Source: Yponomeuta sedellus
Taxonomy: Eukaryota > Arthropoda > Insecta > Lepidoptera > Yponomeutidae
Reading direction: 5' to 3'
DNA length: 64,000 nt
Assembly: GCA_934045075.1 (NCBI GenBank)
Contig: OW203749.1
Coordinates: forward strand, 2,647,304 to 2,711,303
Positions 1 through 60,200 of this stretch are shown here, one piece after another. A program made the position numbers and the translations under genes. Numbering within the stretch: position 1 is the first letter of the stretch; every line of letters starts with the position of its first letter. A model generated the notes under the pieces. That model was not told where the DNA came from and ran no database searches. It saw only the letters and a list, made by a program, of their open reading frames with translations.

Positions 1-189
1 TTAATTGAGGTCTTTGAAAAGACAAAGTTTGGAGTTTTTGTTCCCCTTTTCTTTCTCCAAAACGATCTAGATTTTGAAATGGACACCTGTTTAACTTGTA
101 CCGTTCAATAAGTCACAATTTCTGTTGTAATTTTGAATAAAATACTCTGTTTTGTTTCCAACACGCCAGACGAAATATCAGCCTCAAAG

Positions 190-380
190 AACAATGATCT
201 TTAATATAAAAATGAATCGCTGAATGTGTTGGTAAGCGCAAATCTCGAGAGCAGCTGAACCGATTTCGTTAATTCTTATTTAAGAATATTCCTTGAAGTA
301 CGAGGATGGTTTTTACGGAAGAAAAAAAAAATGAATCGACTGTTAGGCGGTACGAAGTTGACTGTGTCAGCTAGTTAATA
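190..380 (-). mobile_element. LINE 3'-end repeat (gacccagcgaacttcgtacc family)
   Basis: Other copies: 16383-16566, 18912-19103, 19105-19293 (two in a row), 21652-21841, 44332-44507. All share caaatctcgagagcagctga and gttaggcggtacgaagttcg. Confidence 0.75.
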
Positions 381-583
381 AATAATGATCAAACTGGTTT
401 ATAATCAAGCACGCCAGACGTCAATACAGATGTGAGTGCAATTTACAATTTCGCGTCTAACATATTATCCGGCTACACATCAATTTGATCTGCAGTGTGA
501 TCCAACTTAAATGCATCGAATTCTATGTGTTACAGGAATTATAGTTTTTTATTTTATTGTACATGTTAAAAGAACAGACCGTA

Positions 584-802
584 TTACGCAGAAACATTCC
601 AACCCACAATACGTAAGAAAAGACAAACGCTTTTTTAGGTTGTTGATTGTTTGTCACATATCTTTGTTCAGACGTTTTATATTTGTAACCACTATACTGC
701 TAATAAACACGTCTGAAAAGTTACATGAATAAAAATCATTGTTACACATAACAAGAGTATATCTCGAAATTTCTTATCGTGGGTTGGAATATTTTTGCGT
801 AA
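584..802. mobile_element. MITE, TTACGCAGAAACATTCC family, copy 1
   Basis: The left end ttacgcagaaacattccaac is matched in reverse at the right end (gttggaatatttttgcgtaa). Interior AT-rich. Confidence 0.75.
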
Positions 803-1045
803 CATGGTCCAATGGTATGAAAAAAAGAATTTGGTCGTATTTATAAAAACACGATTATGCAAGGTCCATAAACGCTGTAGAATTGTCTGTGGCGGAGACT
901 TTACGAAGGAAATGGTTTGCCACAACTACTGCGTGTCTTCACAGAATCGTAAGTTTATAAATAACGGGCGCATGCTGAGACGCAGCTCAGTTCAGTACAG
1001 GGCAGTTGAAACAGACATAGGCCCCCATCGCATGCTGCGACGCAA

Positions 1046-1174
1046 CTATTCACTCCATTCCTTGGCAATTCTCACCCATGATAACTCTTTCAATGTCTTT
1101 TTTGAATAGTCTGGATGATTTGTATCATACAAACAAGGTTCACAGCGAACTAATTCAATAAAATGTGCTGTCAT
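1046..1174 (-). pseudogene. MADF-domain fragment
   Basis: MTAHFIELVRCEPCLYDTNH, then PDYSKKTLKELSWVRIAKEW, matches the N-terminal half of a MADF (Myb/SANT-like) domain. Such domains occur in insect transcription factors and in Harbinger/PIF transposons. GC-rich repeats with gctgcgacgcag motifs surround it, so a Harbinger relic is likelier. No second half was found. Confidence 0.6.
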
Positions 1175-1279
1175 TGCAACGAAATTGTCACTTAACACGC
1201 CTCGACGTGCACGCATCGCGCAGAAATCTGTGCCGGCACTACAACGAGACGCAGAGCAGGGCAGACACATGTCTGCGTC

Positions 1280-3050
1280 GCACGTGCCTGCGCCGCAGCG
1301 TACGTAGCTCGATGACGTTCCATGCTTTACAAAATCTGCGCTGCACTGTGCTGCGCTATGCTGCGTCGTCTGTGTCTCAGCCTGCGCTCAGCCTAAGCTT
1401 CAGTCCTCGTAATCGCGAGAATGATAGATCGCTGACAATGTCATCACACGGCTAATTCTCAGCGGCGCTGGACGCTTTCTTTGTACTCACATTATGTGTT
1501 ACAGTTATAAAGTTACATTACATAATTATCATAAAAAAACTCATTGTCAGCGTTAAATGTATAAAGAAATTTAGCTTCCTGTTAGCTTCCAGTGACCGAC
1601 CGGTCCACGGTATTTAATTGTTATTTTCAAGGTCAAAATCTAACAGGTTAAAAACACTAGATAGAATTTTCTTAGTAAAAAAAAACTTCGCCTCCCATGG
1701 TAGTTTCCTACGATCATAAACGATCCGTGGCCGTTGACAGTTCTTCCGTACAAATAATGTCAAAAAATTGCTGTCAACAGGTGTACGTTGAATATAAGAA
1801 ACGAACTTAAATCTACACATGTGACGTCACAGTTTTAAAATCACCGCCTATCTTTCAAACGCCCACCCCCGCCAGTGACTATTATAATATATATTTTATT
1901 AACAAAGTCGTTCAGCTATTTCTTGCAAAGGAATTAACAGTAGGTAACCAATACCAGAACCTCTGTGAGCTCGTTATTTTTGCGTTCGATCACTGAAAAA
2001 GTGATATCCGTGCGGCAAGCATTAACGAAACGCCTACGTCGTAGGCAGGCAGATTATTAAAAAACTTTTTTTCATAAATCTCAGACTTTTTGCCGGTTTC
2101 TAAAGTGGCACTCTTGTTTATCTGCGCTTGGTCACAAAAAAAAACTGACACCTCAGCAGCAAGCGTACGAGCGTTAGCAAAATGTCTGCCGTATCAGACA
2201 GATGATTGTTAGGCTAGCGAGCAGATTTTAAATAGACTTCTGTTCAATAATCTAAGGACTTTTCGCCAATTTTTTAAGTTAACACGTAAGGTAAAATACA
2301 GTGGTAATACAGGTAACGTGTCCCTTTAGATTTCTGAAAAAAGCGGGACATTATGATCCTTTCAACTTTTCAATTCAGAATCGGCAGTCTATTTTACCTT
2401 CACTATTTCTGACAGAGTATTAACAAAGGGTAATCTGAGCGTCACTAACCTCATTCACAATCACAAGCAGTATTTTACATATGACATTTATTATTTGCTA
2501 TGTTCTCACGTCTCTAAATGCGAAGATTCGATGAAAAAAAAATGATATTATTTCTGGACAGACTCGTTGAGATAAAGTAGCTTTTCCGCAAATGCCTATA
2601 ATATTGAAAATTAAAATTATTGATACAAAAAATTATGTTAAAAAAAACTGTGTTTTCCTAAACTTTATTTGGAGTAAAGCGTTACGTAAACTAAGAAACT
2701 TCGTAAAAATGGTTAACCACTTCAAGTGGTGTTATTACGTTCTTTCTCACTCTGTATCACTCTGACTAATGTTACTTTATTTTGAATTACACATATTTGA
2801 CAACTATCACACGACATTTTAAGCGTTTTTTTTTTTCAAAAATATAAACAGCAACGTTCTCGCCTAATACACCCAATTTTTGAGATAAATCTATTTAAAT
2901 AATAGATTTTAAAGTTAAATATTTTCTTTTACCACGCATAATATTAAAATGTTCAAAAAGTCATTTTATTAAGCTTTTTTATATACAAAAAAAACTGTAA
3001 CTATTTTTAAATAACGATGGCGAGTTTAATGCAACATATGTCATGTGCAT
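1280..3050. other. AT-rich intergenic stretch
   Basis: No coding signal on either strand. 1280-1450 is GC-rich with repeated ctgcg motifs next to the MADF relic; the remainder is low-complexity AT. Confidence 0.6.
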
Positions 3051-3057
3051 TCTTAAA

Positions 3058-3736
3058 ACGCAGAAACATCCCAACCCACAATAAGTAAATTTAAGTTTTT
3101 TTTATAAATCGACTTATTATTAACCGGTTAATTCCCGGCCGATTCGAATACGCACAAAACCCGACGTGCAAATCGTTTTTGGTCGCGGCGCCTACACCAA
3201 GTTTAACACTTCTTTAAATTTTCTAATTTACGTTTGATTTCAGTTCCGCAAAAAGATATATCATCTTGAATACATGTACTACCATACTTGATAACATTAC
3301 CAAAAAATAACGAAACAGTTACCAAATCGCATTTGGAAATAAAGCGCTCCGACAAAAGCTGTGTCGACCGACACAAGCGGTATTCAACATCAGCGAGCGA
3401 AGATCGATCGACACATAACGTGTTTAATGTCCATTTCACTAAAACACTTTTAAGGCGAACATAAAGCGGGTTCATAACATGAATTCCTCGCGTAAACCGG
3501 CGTCAATTGGGTCTTAGGAGTGTTTTTGTGGGTTCGACTTTTTATAATCAATGCTATACATTAATAATCTTATGACTATTAATGTATAGCATTGATTTTT
3601 TTTCCATGTTTTGTTTCATCGTAATTACTGTTATAGCGATAACAAGCATATCGAAAACACTGAACGAAACCATCTGATACGCAAAAAAGCGTTTTTCTGG
3701 CAAGTTACTTATTGTGGGTTGGAACGTTTCTACGCA
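3058..3736. mobile_element. MITE, same family, copy 2
   Basis: The left end acgcagaaacatcccaaccc and right end gggttggaacgtttctacgc are inverted. It contains the perfect hairpin at 3546-3597. A third, solitary end is at 3853-3880. Confidence 0.75.
3546..3597. repeat. Perfect hairpin, 21-bp stem
   Basis: aatcaatgctatacattaat followed by a 10-nt loop and the exact complement. It lies inside the MITE at 3058-3736. Confidence 0.85.
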
Positions 3737-3886
3737 ACCCCGTCCTATTGTTCATGAACCTTTTAAGGGATAAATCTATTACAAAAGTTTTCCTGTCATT
3801 GTGTATTGTGAAACATTTCCATACATTTTTAAGACTAATATAGTTGCATTATAATGTGGGTTGGAATGTTTATGCGTAACACTGAC

Positions 3887-3957
3887 CTATTATCCGTGGC
3901 CCTATAAAAGAATAAAGCGACCCTATTATCCGTGGCCCTATAAAAGAATAAAGCGAC
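3887..3957. repeat. 35-bp tandem duplication
   Basis: ccctattatccgtggcccta / taaaagaataaagcga occurs twice in succession. Confidence 0.85.
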
Positions 3958-4049
3958 GCCTGACAAAATTTTCGTTAGTTTTAGGCAGTCGATCTGAGGA
4001 TAGGGCCTACGTACTGTTGAACTCATATTTTCGAATAAATGTATAATAT

Positions 4050-4481
4050 TTATTATATTATAAACAATTATTATATTGAAAGTCTTCTACTATTTTATTG
4101 CTTTTTTCACGCTGGATGGCTTCAACTAATCTCCATTCGATAGGAGAATAAGAGGCCCCTATTTTTCTATTATGTTCTTGATTACGCTGTACGGCTTCAA
4201 ATAATCTTCATTCATTCAATAGTGAGAGAAGAACGAAATTTTTGTATTACGCATTTCTTTTGCTGAATGATATCTATATTAATTTATTCATTCACGCAAT
4301 AGTGATGGAAATATAAGACCCCTATATTTGTATTATGTACTTGCTTACGCTTTACGGCTTCAATATTAATCTTCATTCATTCAATCGTGATGGAAATACG
4401 ACTCGCCAATAACCCTAGTTAACACTGCACGTTCTCGCGTGGGCGTCTAGAAGCGCAGGCGGGCGTGACGTCACGGGGCGC
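4050..4481 (-). other. Pdcd4: Pdcd4 3' UTR region with candidate poly(A) signals
   Basis: Downstream of the stop codon the minus strand has AATAAA hexamers at about 4283-4288, 4094-4099 and near 4050. Between 4120 and 4400 an imperfect direct repeat recurs (ggcttcaa...cattcattcaatagtga), about three to four copies with drift. The true end of the transcript cannot be told from sequence alone. Confidence 0.45.
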
Positions 4482-52569
<48,088 letters not shown>

Positions 52570-53009
52570 GGCGAATTACGCGATTTGGGGCCGGGAAGCG
52601 ACTAGAATAGCAGCTCGCTAGCTATTTTCTTCCGATGGCACAAGAGAATCAATGATTCTCTTGGAATTTGGGTCAATTTTGATCCAGTGATAAAAACAAC
52701 AATACGACCGTGCACTGCGTATTTGTTTTGAGAGCACACTGATGTGAAGTTAGCGGAAAAACATGCGTGGTGCGAGAAAAAGGCTGCCATCCGCGCCGGT
52801 ATTACGTGAGTGCCAATGATGACAACTTGAAGAAAAACGAGGGAAGTGGCTCTGAACTTAATCGAGTTCGTCTACTGACTGAGTCGAAAAAAGGGGTACA
52901 GCACTAGTCATAAAATAAAACTGTCATTTCAAAGTTTGTTGACTTTGTTAAGTGTTCTGTGGTTGTGGTCTAAAATAAAAATGTTCCCAGCCAAAATTCA
53001 TTTCCTACA
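52570..53009. promoter_or_regulatory. Divergent promoter interval between Pdcd4 and the 482-aa ORF
   Basis: The two start codons lie head to head 440 bp apart with no long repeat between them, unlike nearly all other intergenic or intronic DNA here. The Pdcd4-proximal half is GC-richer. I see no clear TATA box serving either gene. A shared bidirectional promoter is inference. Confidence 0.5.
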
Positions 53010-53016
53010 ATGCTAA
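52981..53016 (+). other. Upstream ORF overlapping the start of the 482-aa gene
   Basis: An ATG at 52981 opens 11 codons and stops with TAA at 53014-53016, overlapping the main ATG at 53010 in another frame. If the transcript includes it, this uORF would lower initiation at the main start. Seen in sequence; use is unknown. Confidence 0.4.
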
Positions 53017-54458
53017 AACAAAAAGAAAAGGTGTTTACCGATAAATTTAATTTACTTAACTCACAAGAAAATAGTGAGGATATCCATTGGTCGTCTAGCG
53101 AGACAACTGACACAGAAAATACCTCTCTAAACAATAGAGTTTACAGCGTAACTACGAATGTGCAAAGCAGGAAGAGAAAACGTAAGAAAAGAGTACGAAA
53201 GAATATATCCAATTTGAACATCACTATTGTAGACACCGCTAAGGAAGCTAATACGGAGAAATCACCTATTATAACACATAAACCGGACAAAACTTTTTTG
53301 GCTACCTCGCCCATACTGAAAGGTTCACCACAGCCATTATACATCATTAAACCAAGCAGAAATAAGACGACCCAACCCGTAAGCAATGATTTGAAAAGTC
53401 CAATACTATTGCAGAAACATAGTAGTCCAAATGCTTCTATGAAAACTAGAAAAAAGTTGTTCAAAACAGAAACGTTTGGAAGAACATCGCCCATACTTAT
53501 GACTAATAACAGTTTCAATACGAAAGAAAAATCGCATGGAATAGCAAGAGAAACTGAAGGAGACTGTGCTAAAATTGCTAGTGAAATAAAATGTGATAAT
53601 AATTCTACACCAAGAAAAGAAGTGTTAGAACCTGAGAGTGTGTCAATTACTGACTATATTAAGAAAATTGAGGGAAGGAAACATGTGAATAAATCCTTCA
53701 AGCTTATGGAAGAAAGTTCTTCAAGAGATCCTACCATTATTGGCCCAGAAGTTGACGTTGAAACTTGTAATAACTCCAGTGTTGCCAGTATAGAAAATAC
53801 CTCATTAGTAGTTAACTCAGATGAGAGCTTTGTGATTAAAACTAACAACAGCAAAGAGCTAGCTAAGAAAGTTAAACCTTTTTTCGACAGCCACTTCAGC
53901 TCTGAGAGTCCTTCGCAACAATCTATAAAAGATACTCAGACACCAAAAGATGAGACAAAATCTGATGAAATTGAAATTATAAGTTCACTGACTCAAATGA
54001 CGAAAAGTGAAAGGATTAGTTTTGTATCAGTAAGCAAACTAGAGACACCTGCTGAAAGCTTTGCAACAGATTACTCTGGAGAAAGGCCAAAAAAATTAAA
54101 ATACAAAAAAGACAGTTTAGCGTTCCGGTTAAATGCGCTGTTAAAAAAACAAAATGCCAATATTTCGCTCTGGCAACATGAACGTTATTTGGCAGCAAAT
54201 TCTAATTTTGAAATTCCCAAAGGCGAACACTCTATTTTCAGAATTAGAAAAGTTAATTTTAAATATGGATGCTGTTTGTTAATTACAATAGATTTCAATG
54301 ACGACGAATTTTTTATTTGTATTAACAGTCAATTTTATAGTCGTGATTTGAATGAAGATGCCATTTTAAAACTATACCAACCATACACTCTTATAGATTG
54401 TTACCATTTTAGAAAGCTTATTATCAACGTATGTAAATTCGAATGTATAACTTTGTAA
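53010..54458 (+). CDS. Uncharacterised 482-aa protein, possible SPIDR-like DNA-repair scaffold
   Basis: A single-exon ORF, divergent from Pdcd4, with AATAAA at 54503-54508, 45 bp after the stop. Residues 1-365 are Ser/Thr/Lys/Asn-rich and probably disordered, with basic RKRKRKKRVRK (about residues 53-63) as a possible nuclear signal and repeated SPI(L/I) motifs. The C-terminal ~113 residues look folded: RLNALLKKQNANISLWQHER (from about 373), a beta-rich FRIRKVNFKYGCCLLITIDF, and ILKLYQPY (about 452-459). From memory, human SPIDR (KIAA0146), a scaffold linking RAD51 and BLM in homologous recombination, has an I-x-W-S-S-S motif near its N-terminus (here IHWSSSE, 25-31), RLN..L....ISLW.H in its middle, and a later KLYQP. 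The order agrees but this ORF is much shorter. Treat the name as a hypothesis; that it is a real gene is likelier than the assignment. Confidence 0.72.
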   Translation: MLKQKEKVFTDKFNLLNSQENSEDIHWSSSETTDTENTSLNNRVYSVTTNVQSRKRKRKKRVRKNISNLNITIVDTAKEANTEKSPIITHKPDKTFLATSPILKGSPQPLYIIKPSRNKTTQPVSNDLKSPILLQKHSSPNASMKTRKKLFKTETFGRTSPILMTNNSFNTKEKSHGIARETEGDCAKIASEIKCDNNSTPRKEVLEPESVSITDYIKKIEGRKHVNKSFKLMEESSSRDPTIIGPEVDVETCNNSSVASIENTSLVVNSDESFVIKTNNSKELAKKVKPFFDSHFSSESPSQQSIKDTQTPKDETKSDEIEIISSLTQMTKSERISFVSVSKLETPAESFATDYSGERPKKLKYKKDSLAFRLNALLKKQNANISLWQHERYLAANSNFEIPKGEHSIFRIRKVNFKYGCCLLITIDFNDDEFFICINSQFYSRDLNEDAILKLYQPYTLIDCYHFRKLIINVCKFECITL

Positions 54459-54649
54459 AGTATCATAAGTCAAATGTTATTTAGATCAGTAAGTTTAGTG
54501 TTAATAAAACCAACTCTTACAAATCAAACCCAATCATATTTATTTACTCAAACTCGTCCACTGTTTCGCTACAAAGTGGTAAGCGCAGTATAGGAAATTA
54601 AAATAGATTGTGGTTATTTAAATGTGTTTCCAGGAACTTGAGATTATGT

Positions 54650-54862
54650 ATAACTAGCTGTGCTCGCGGTGTTACCCGCGGTTTATTGATTTTCCCTTGG
54701 GAATAAGATATTTTCCCGCAGTTAAACTTAGCCTATTTGTTAATCCAGGGTGTCAGTTAACACCATACCAAATTTTATTAAAATCGCTCCAGCCGTTTAG
54801 ACGTGAAGAAGTAACAAACATACATACTCACAAACTTTCGTCATTATAATATAGTGTGAAGT
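54650..54862. mobile_element. RTE-type 3'-end repeat downstream of the 482-aa gene
   Basis: agctgtgctcgcggtgttac...gcagttaaacttagccta...cgctccagccgtttagacgtg. Other copies: 32850-33000, 37400-37560, 42095-42265, 46085-46240. Confidence 0.7.
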
Positions 54863-55698
54863 GTGATCTGTATGATTTGATTATTCACTTCAATATTTTT
54901 ATTTTGGATCAAATCATAGAGTTAGATATTTATTACAAATTCGTAAACACATTTTATCTTAATATTATAGTAGAATAGTACTTTTTTATATGGCAGCACC
55001 AAGGGAAACTCGGTAGAAATGTAGAAATTTCTTACAGTGGATGTGCACTATGAAGCTTTCCCATGCTTTCAGTCAGTCGATACCAAAGAGTATATAGGTA
55101 ACCACTACGGTCGATACTTTACCAAAGCTCTAAACGACGTTTTATATGATGTTTTTAACCTCAATTCCTTTTTTTGTGTAATAGTACAAAGAGTCGATAA
55201 AAAATCACTTTGATAACTGAAGAAATCAGTGCAGTAATCGCGTTTTCGGTCGATTTAAGTGAAACGTCCTGTAATGTTTGTAAAATTATGAATGAGATAT
55301 CGATTACACGTTTTGTGGAAATATAGATTATTGGGCCTCGTTAAGACTGCCAAGGTAAGGGAAACTGCTAGTGTTAATAAATCGTCACGTAAACACGCAA
55401 TTATATTAATCTAAACATTCGATCAATTTTCCAAAATTTTCTTTTAAAATTCATACCGGAACCGGAAGTAGTTAATTCTGAAAACACAAGTAGGTAGATA
55501 GAAAAAGCACTAAGGTCAAATGTAATTGATCCGAGCACAAATGTAATTGTAAAGTTTCATACATGTACCTACTTCAACATGTTCTTGCAAAATGGCCCGT
55601 AATGCGGGTGCACGCACGTAAATATTGACTGATTTTTTTTCATGTAGCCCATATACTTACTTACTTACACGTCCCACTACAGGGCACAGGCTTTCCAT

Positions 55699-55723
55699 GA
55701 GAGAGAGAGAGAGAGAGAGAGAG
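55699..55723. repeat. (GA)n microsatellite
   Basis: A run of GA ending in gtattgag, within a LINE-derived repeat. Confidence 0.9.
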
Positions 55724-57009
55724 TATTGAGCTTAATAACCACGCGTGCCCACCGCGATTGGCAATTTCGAGCGCAGATGATATGAATAATAATTAATAAT
55801 AACATAAAAATTCTAAGTTTCAACTAACACTACGGTGAGGTATGTAAACATCTCAGATACTCAGGTTTCCTCACAAAGGTTTCCTTCGCATTTAGCGAAT
55901 GGTATTTCTATTAAAACTTCACGAATGTATAGAGAACACTTCTTTATTCATAAACAAGTTCACGTGCGAAAAGGTTAAGTGAGAGTTCAATTATAAATAT
56001 CTTGTACTGTAGGTAGCATCTACCCAAATGAACATAGGTAACAAAATGGAGTAATTTATAATGTAAATAAATTCGCGCGTCTATTCCTAAATCCGGACAG
56101 TGAAGTCATAAACAAGATCAGAATACCTACTACTAGTAAATAAAGGAACATACTAAGCGAAGGTCAAATATTTCGCGCCCATCGTTTGATAATTCAAATA
56201 GGTTCGTAGGTCAAGCTAAATCTGCTAAACTAATTGAACTAAACCTTAGGTATGTAGTTATATCCCGATCTTTTGTAATAGTTCACTTATCCACGTACAA
56301 AGGTGAATTCAATCCAAAATACTGGCAGTTCAAGCCATACGTAAAAATGAAAAAAATATTTTCCCCCGTTTCGGAAGAAGTATTTTTGGTACCTATTCGA
56401 TCATCGATGACTAATTTGTGGAGTGCAAAAGCTGTTTTTATCCGCTGTAAGACAATGTAAATTGAGTTTAGAGCATCGGGCGCACTAAGTTCGTGAATTT
56501 AAAACCTCTTTAAACGCACATTCCGAACTAATTCTTTATAAGTTACCCTCTCACTCGAAATATAAGCTCAGCAAACTTTTCTGCTTAATATATATTTTTT
56601 TTATTCATTTTAACATGACTGTGTTGTCATGTAAAATGAATAAAAAAAAAGCATAAACGTACCTAATCATAAAATGATATACGCACAAACGTAGGTAGAA
56701 ATCTGCAATTATGCACATTGTACATGCAACCAACATGCAACTACGAAAGTGCCTGGCTACCCATAGCACAGGGTATCCTAGTTTGGGAGCCAGGACAAAT
56801 ACTGTAACTTTTAGTAGGTACATAATAAACGTTTTACATTTCATTTCACATTTAAAGATATTTTGAATTAAACTTATTTACCTCCATAATGCCGAGTTTT
56901 GTAGTCCAAGAACCTTTTTTAATTTGTTAAAACTCAGACTCGGAACCATCCTTCTTGGTGTAGTTTTTTTTTAATTTGTTTTGCGCGCGCCATTTTCAAC
57001 AAAGAACTA

Positions 57010-57042
57010 TAATTTTTAGCCTCTAAATAGGTTTTTAAAATT
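57010..57042 (+). mobile_element. SINE-A 3' scrap upstream of the Ly6-type gene
   Basis: aatttttagcctctaaatag and ggtttttaaaat only, about 90 bp before the start codon. Confidence 0.7.
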
Positions 57043-57132
57043 ATTATTTCTCCCACAAACGGCTGAAAGCGCCAGTTGTAAAAAGCTAACATTTCAATGT
57101 TTGTTTCAGCTCGACGAACGGAATTTGGGGCA

Positions 57133-57208
57133 ATGGACGCACTTCAAAGAGGTCGGTCCAATAAAATGGTGCTTGGCTGTGCAGTGCTTTTGTGTTGGGT
57201 GTCTGTTG
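57133..57208 (+). CDS. Ly6-type gene, exon 1 (signal peptide)
   Basis: ATG at 57133 and donor GTTG|gtgagt. Encodes MDALQRGRSNK and then the hydrophobic signal core. A second ATG at codon 12 would also give a good signal peptide, so the start could be either. Confidence 0.85.
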
Positions 57209-60200
57209 GTGAGTTATTGATTACATCTCTATGATCTCTCTGAACATACATTGTATATTTCATAATCTCACGACTCTTCTAGGGTTTAAAAACGATTCCC
57301 TTATAACTCCTTGAACGCAGTATGAAGTCCTTAATATATAAAGTATCTATATACCACATAATATTTTGAGTGTTTTATTTACGTACTAGCTCGTGTCCGC
57401 GACTTCGTTTGCTTAAGATTAGTATTTCGAGTAGCTTAAATTAGCGTAGCGTAGAAAAGAACTAACATAATGATCTTAAAATTATCACATAAATAATATT
57501 TCTTAATGATTCGCGATACTCATTCATACATAGTTATTATATTGAACGGGTCAAATCGCGATTATTAATTAGGTAAAACGTAATTACCTCATTTCCCGAC
57601 GTTTCGGCAGCGTTACAGTTGCCGTGGTCTCGGGTATAGGGTAAGGTAAATAAAACCTAAACATAATCGCGATTTCACCCGTTCGTTTACTCCAACGGTT
57701 GTCGGTTCTTCGCGAGATATGCCCAGCCCACTGCCACTTCAGCTCGCTAATTCTCCGAGCTATGTCGATTTCTTTGGTTCTCTGTCGGATGCATTCGTTA
57801 CGAATCCTATCCTTCAGAGAAACTCAGAGCATAGCTCTCTCCATAGCTCGCTGAGCGACTTACATTGGTGCAGGTTGTCATGTAATGGCAGTCGTCAGAG
57901 GCCCTATTTTGCACTTTTTCAAAGATTTAGTAAGCGAATCGCTCGTAGCCCCGGGCCCCGGCTGCCTTAACCTGTTGGACCAGCCCTTTCGTGAATGTCC
58001 ATGTCTCGGCTCTGTAGATCAACACAGGTAGGACGCACTGATTGAAAAGTTTCGTTTTCAAACATTGCGGTATGGATGACGAGAAGACTCTGCGTAGTTT
58101 CCCAAATTAATCTAATGCCGGACAGAAGTTCAAAAGAAGTTTTGAGGACTCACACATTTGATCACATGTTGTTGTATCTGATCTGCCAGATATGTGACAT
58201 ACACTTTGTGTTTCACACCTTTGAGCTCACAGTTCTCAGTTCTCTCCAACTACCCGTCTCACTTTTCCTTCAGCAACTCTCCATCGTGGGTTGCCTGGAA
58301 GAAATTGCTCTAAGCAATAGGGCCGCCAATTGTACTGTATCTTTGTAATTATGTTTTGTTTGTTTTTTCCTGGTGTACAATAAAGAATATTCTTATCTTA
58401 AGAATTCAAACATTGACGATTATTTGGTCGACGCAGTTTGCTTAATATAATTTATGTGCGTGTAATTATTTATTCGTAATGTAACAAGGTTTCGGATCCC
58501 ATATATGTGACTCTCCTTGAAGCAACTCTATAAACTCGAAAACGCTCTCGTTACTCGGTTATTCCACACCATCGTTAGCTCGATTGATTGTTTACGCACG
58601 ACAGCTCTCCACACGCTCGCGCGCAGTGTGGCCGACCCACAAACATTGGGCCTATGATCCCTTTGATGTGCGATAAAAACCGTCACGGAACGGCAAAGCG
58701 CACTTAAGTGTTCAAATATGTGACAATAGTATCAAATGTCCGTGCCACCCATGTGCACACTTACTGTCTATTTATTCTTACTTGTCCAATTTAGTAAACA
58801 AGATTCTACCCGTAAATTGTAACGTTTTAGTCCAAAACTGCCATATTTCCATAGATAGATAGATAGATAGAATATTCTTTATTGCATGTACACCAAGGAT
58901 TACATAAGAGACTTATAAAATAACAGTACAGTACAAGTGGCGGCCTTATTACTAAAAGTAATATAAATGAAGTAACTTGGAACACTCTTTTAGATAACAC
59001 GCTGCCAATTTCATGATAGTTCATGAATTTGCGAGAAAATGTCTAGTTTAGGCATCTAATCTCAATTTTAAGGTTAGAATCTTGTTTACTAAATTGGACA
59101 AGTAAGAATAAATAGACTGTATGTGATCACTTGTTTGAACTTCTGTCTGGCGCCGGCATAAGGTAAACAAAACAATGAACTCATTTGTGCTTTTTTTAGT
59201 GCAAGCCATAGACTGCTTCAAGTGCGTCTCGATGAACGGGCGCTTCCCAGCGTGCGATGACCCGTTCCACAACAACCATTCGCTGCAAATGATGGAGTCG
59301 CCCTGCATGGGCGGAAGGAAGGGCAGAGACGGGCTCTTCCCAGCCACCTCGTGCATCAAGATCGTGGGGATCTTTGGTGCGTTTCTCCCTGGTACTATAA
59401 AAAAATGGACGGGTGCAGTTTCGTATATTACATTACAGATCCACCAACTTACTGTGAACTGAGTGGTGTCGCTGTCAGCGTTTCATTGTTGCCAGTTTAT
59501 TGAACTTCCCACTAACATAGGGAAATCATTGGTGTTACAAAATAGGGCTTAGATAATTTTAGTATGTAAGCTGTGTATGTATGAATAATGTACCTATAAT
59601 TTGCTTTATCATGAATTAAAATCGCAATATGGCCAGATAAGTATCTATCGACAATTAACCGTGTTAAAATACGTGTTTATATACCGGGGGGGGGGGGGGG
59701 GAGGGGGGGGGGGGGAGGGGGGAGTTACAGGCCCGCCACTGTCTTACAACCCTCCATCAACCCGGACTTGGCCCCCGTGGTGGAGTATGAATGGCCTAAC
59801 CTTCCAGCGATGCAGGAAGAGACCCGTGCCCCAGCAGTATGGACGTACAAAGGGTTGATATCATTGCAGGTTTTCGGAGATTCGGAGAAGCGATATATTT
59901 TTAGACGTTATTTAACGTATTATTATTAAAACAACAGAACATAAAAAAAGTTCAGAACATAAAAATTCTTTTTTTATATTCTTATGATTAAAATAATCTT
60001 TTTTTCACACACATTTTTCTCCTCTTCATTAACCTCGGCCGGTTAATATGTTTTCTTATAAAAAGTGTTGCTAAAATTAAAAGTAAAATTATCTTATAAT
60101 AACAACGGCATAGTTGTGGAACACGCTGCCGTCGTCTGTCTTTCCGGAGACATGTAACCTGGGTGTCTTTAAAAGTAGAGTTAACCGGCATTTAACAGGT

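Larger units (their letters stand above)
54863..57100. other. Intergenic region before the Ly6-type gene
   Basis: Mostly unique AT-rich DNA, with a LINE-type segment at 55655-55930 (cacgcgtgcccaccgcgatt, ctcaggtttcctcac; relatives at 20870-20960, 26200-26290 and 30290-30365) and an ACAGGGTATCCTAG repeat at 56755-56790. Non-coding 5' exons could be hidden here. Confidence 0.5.
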
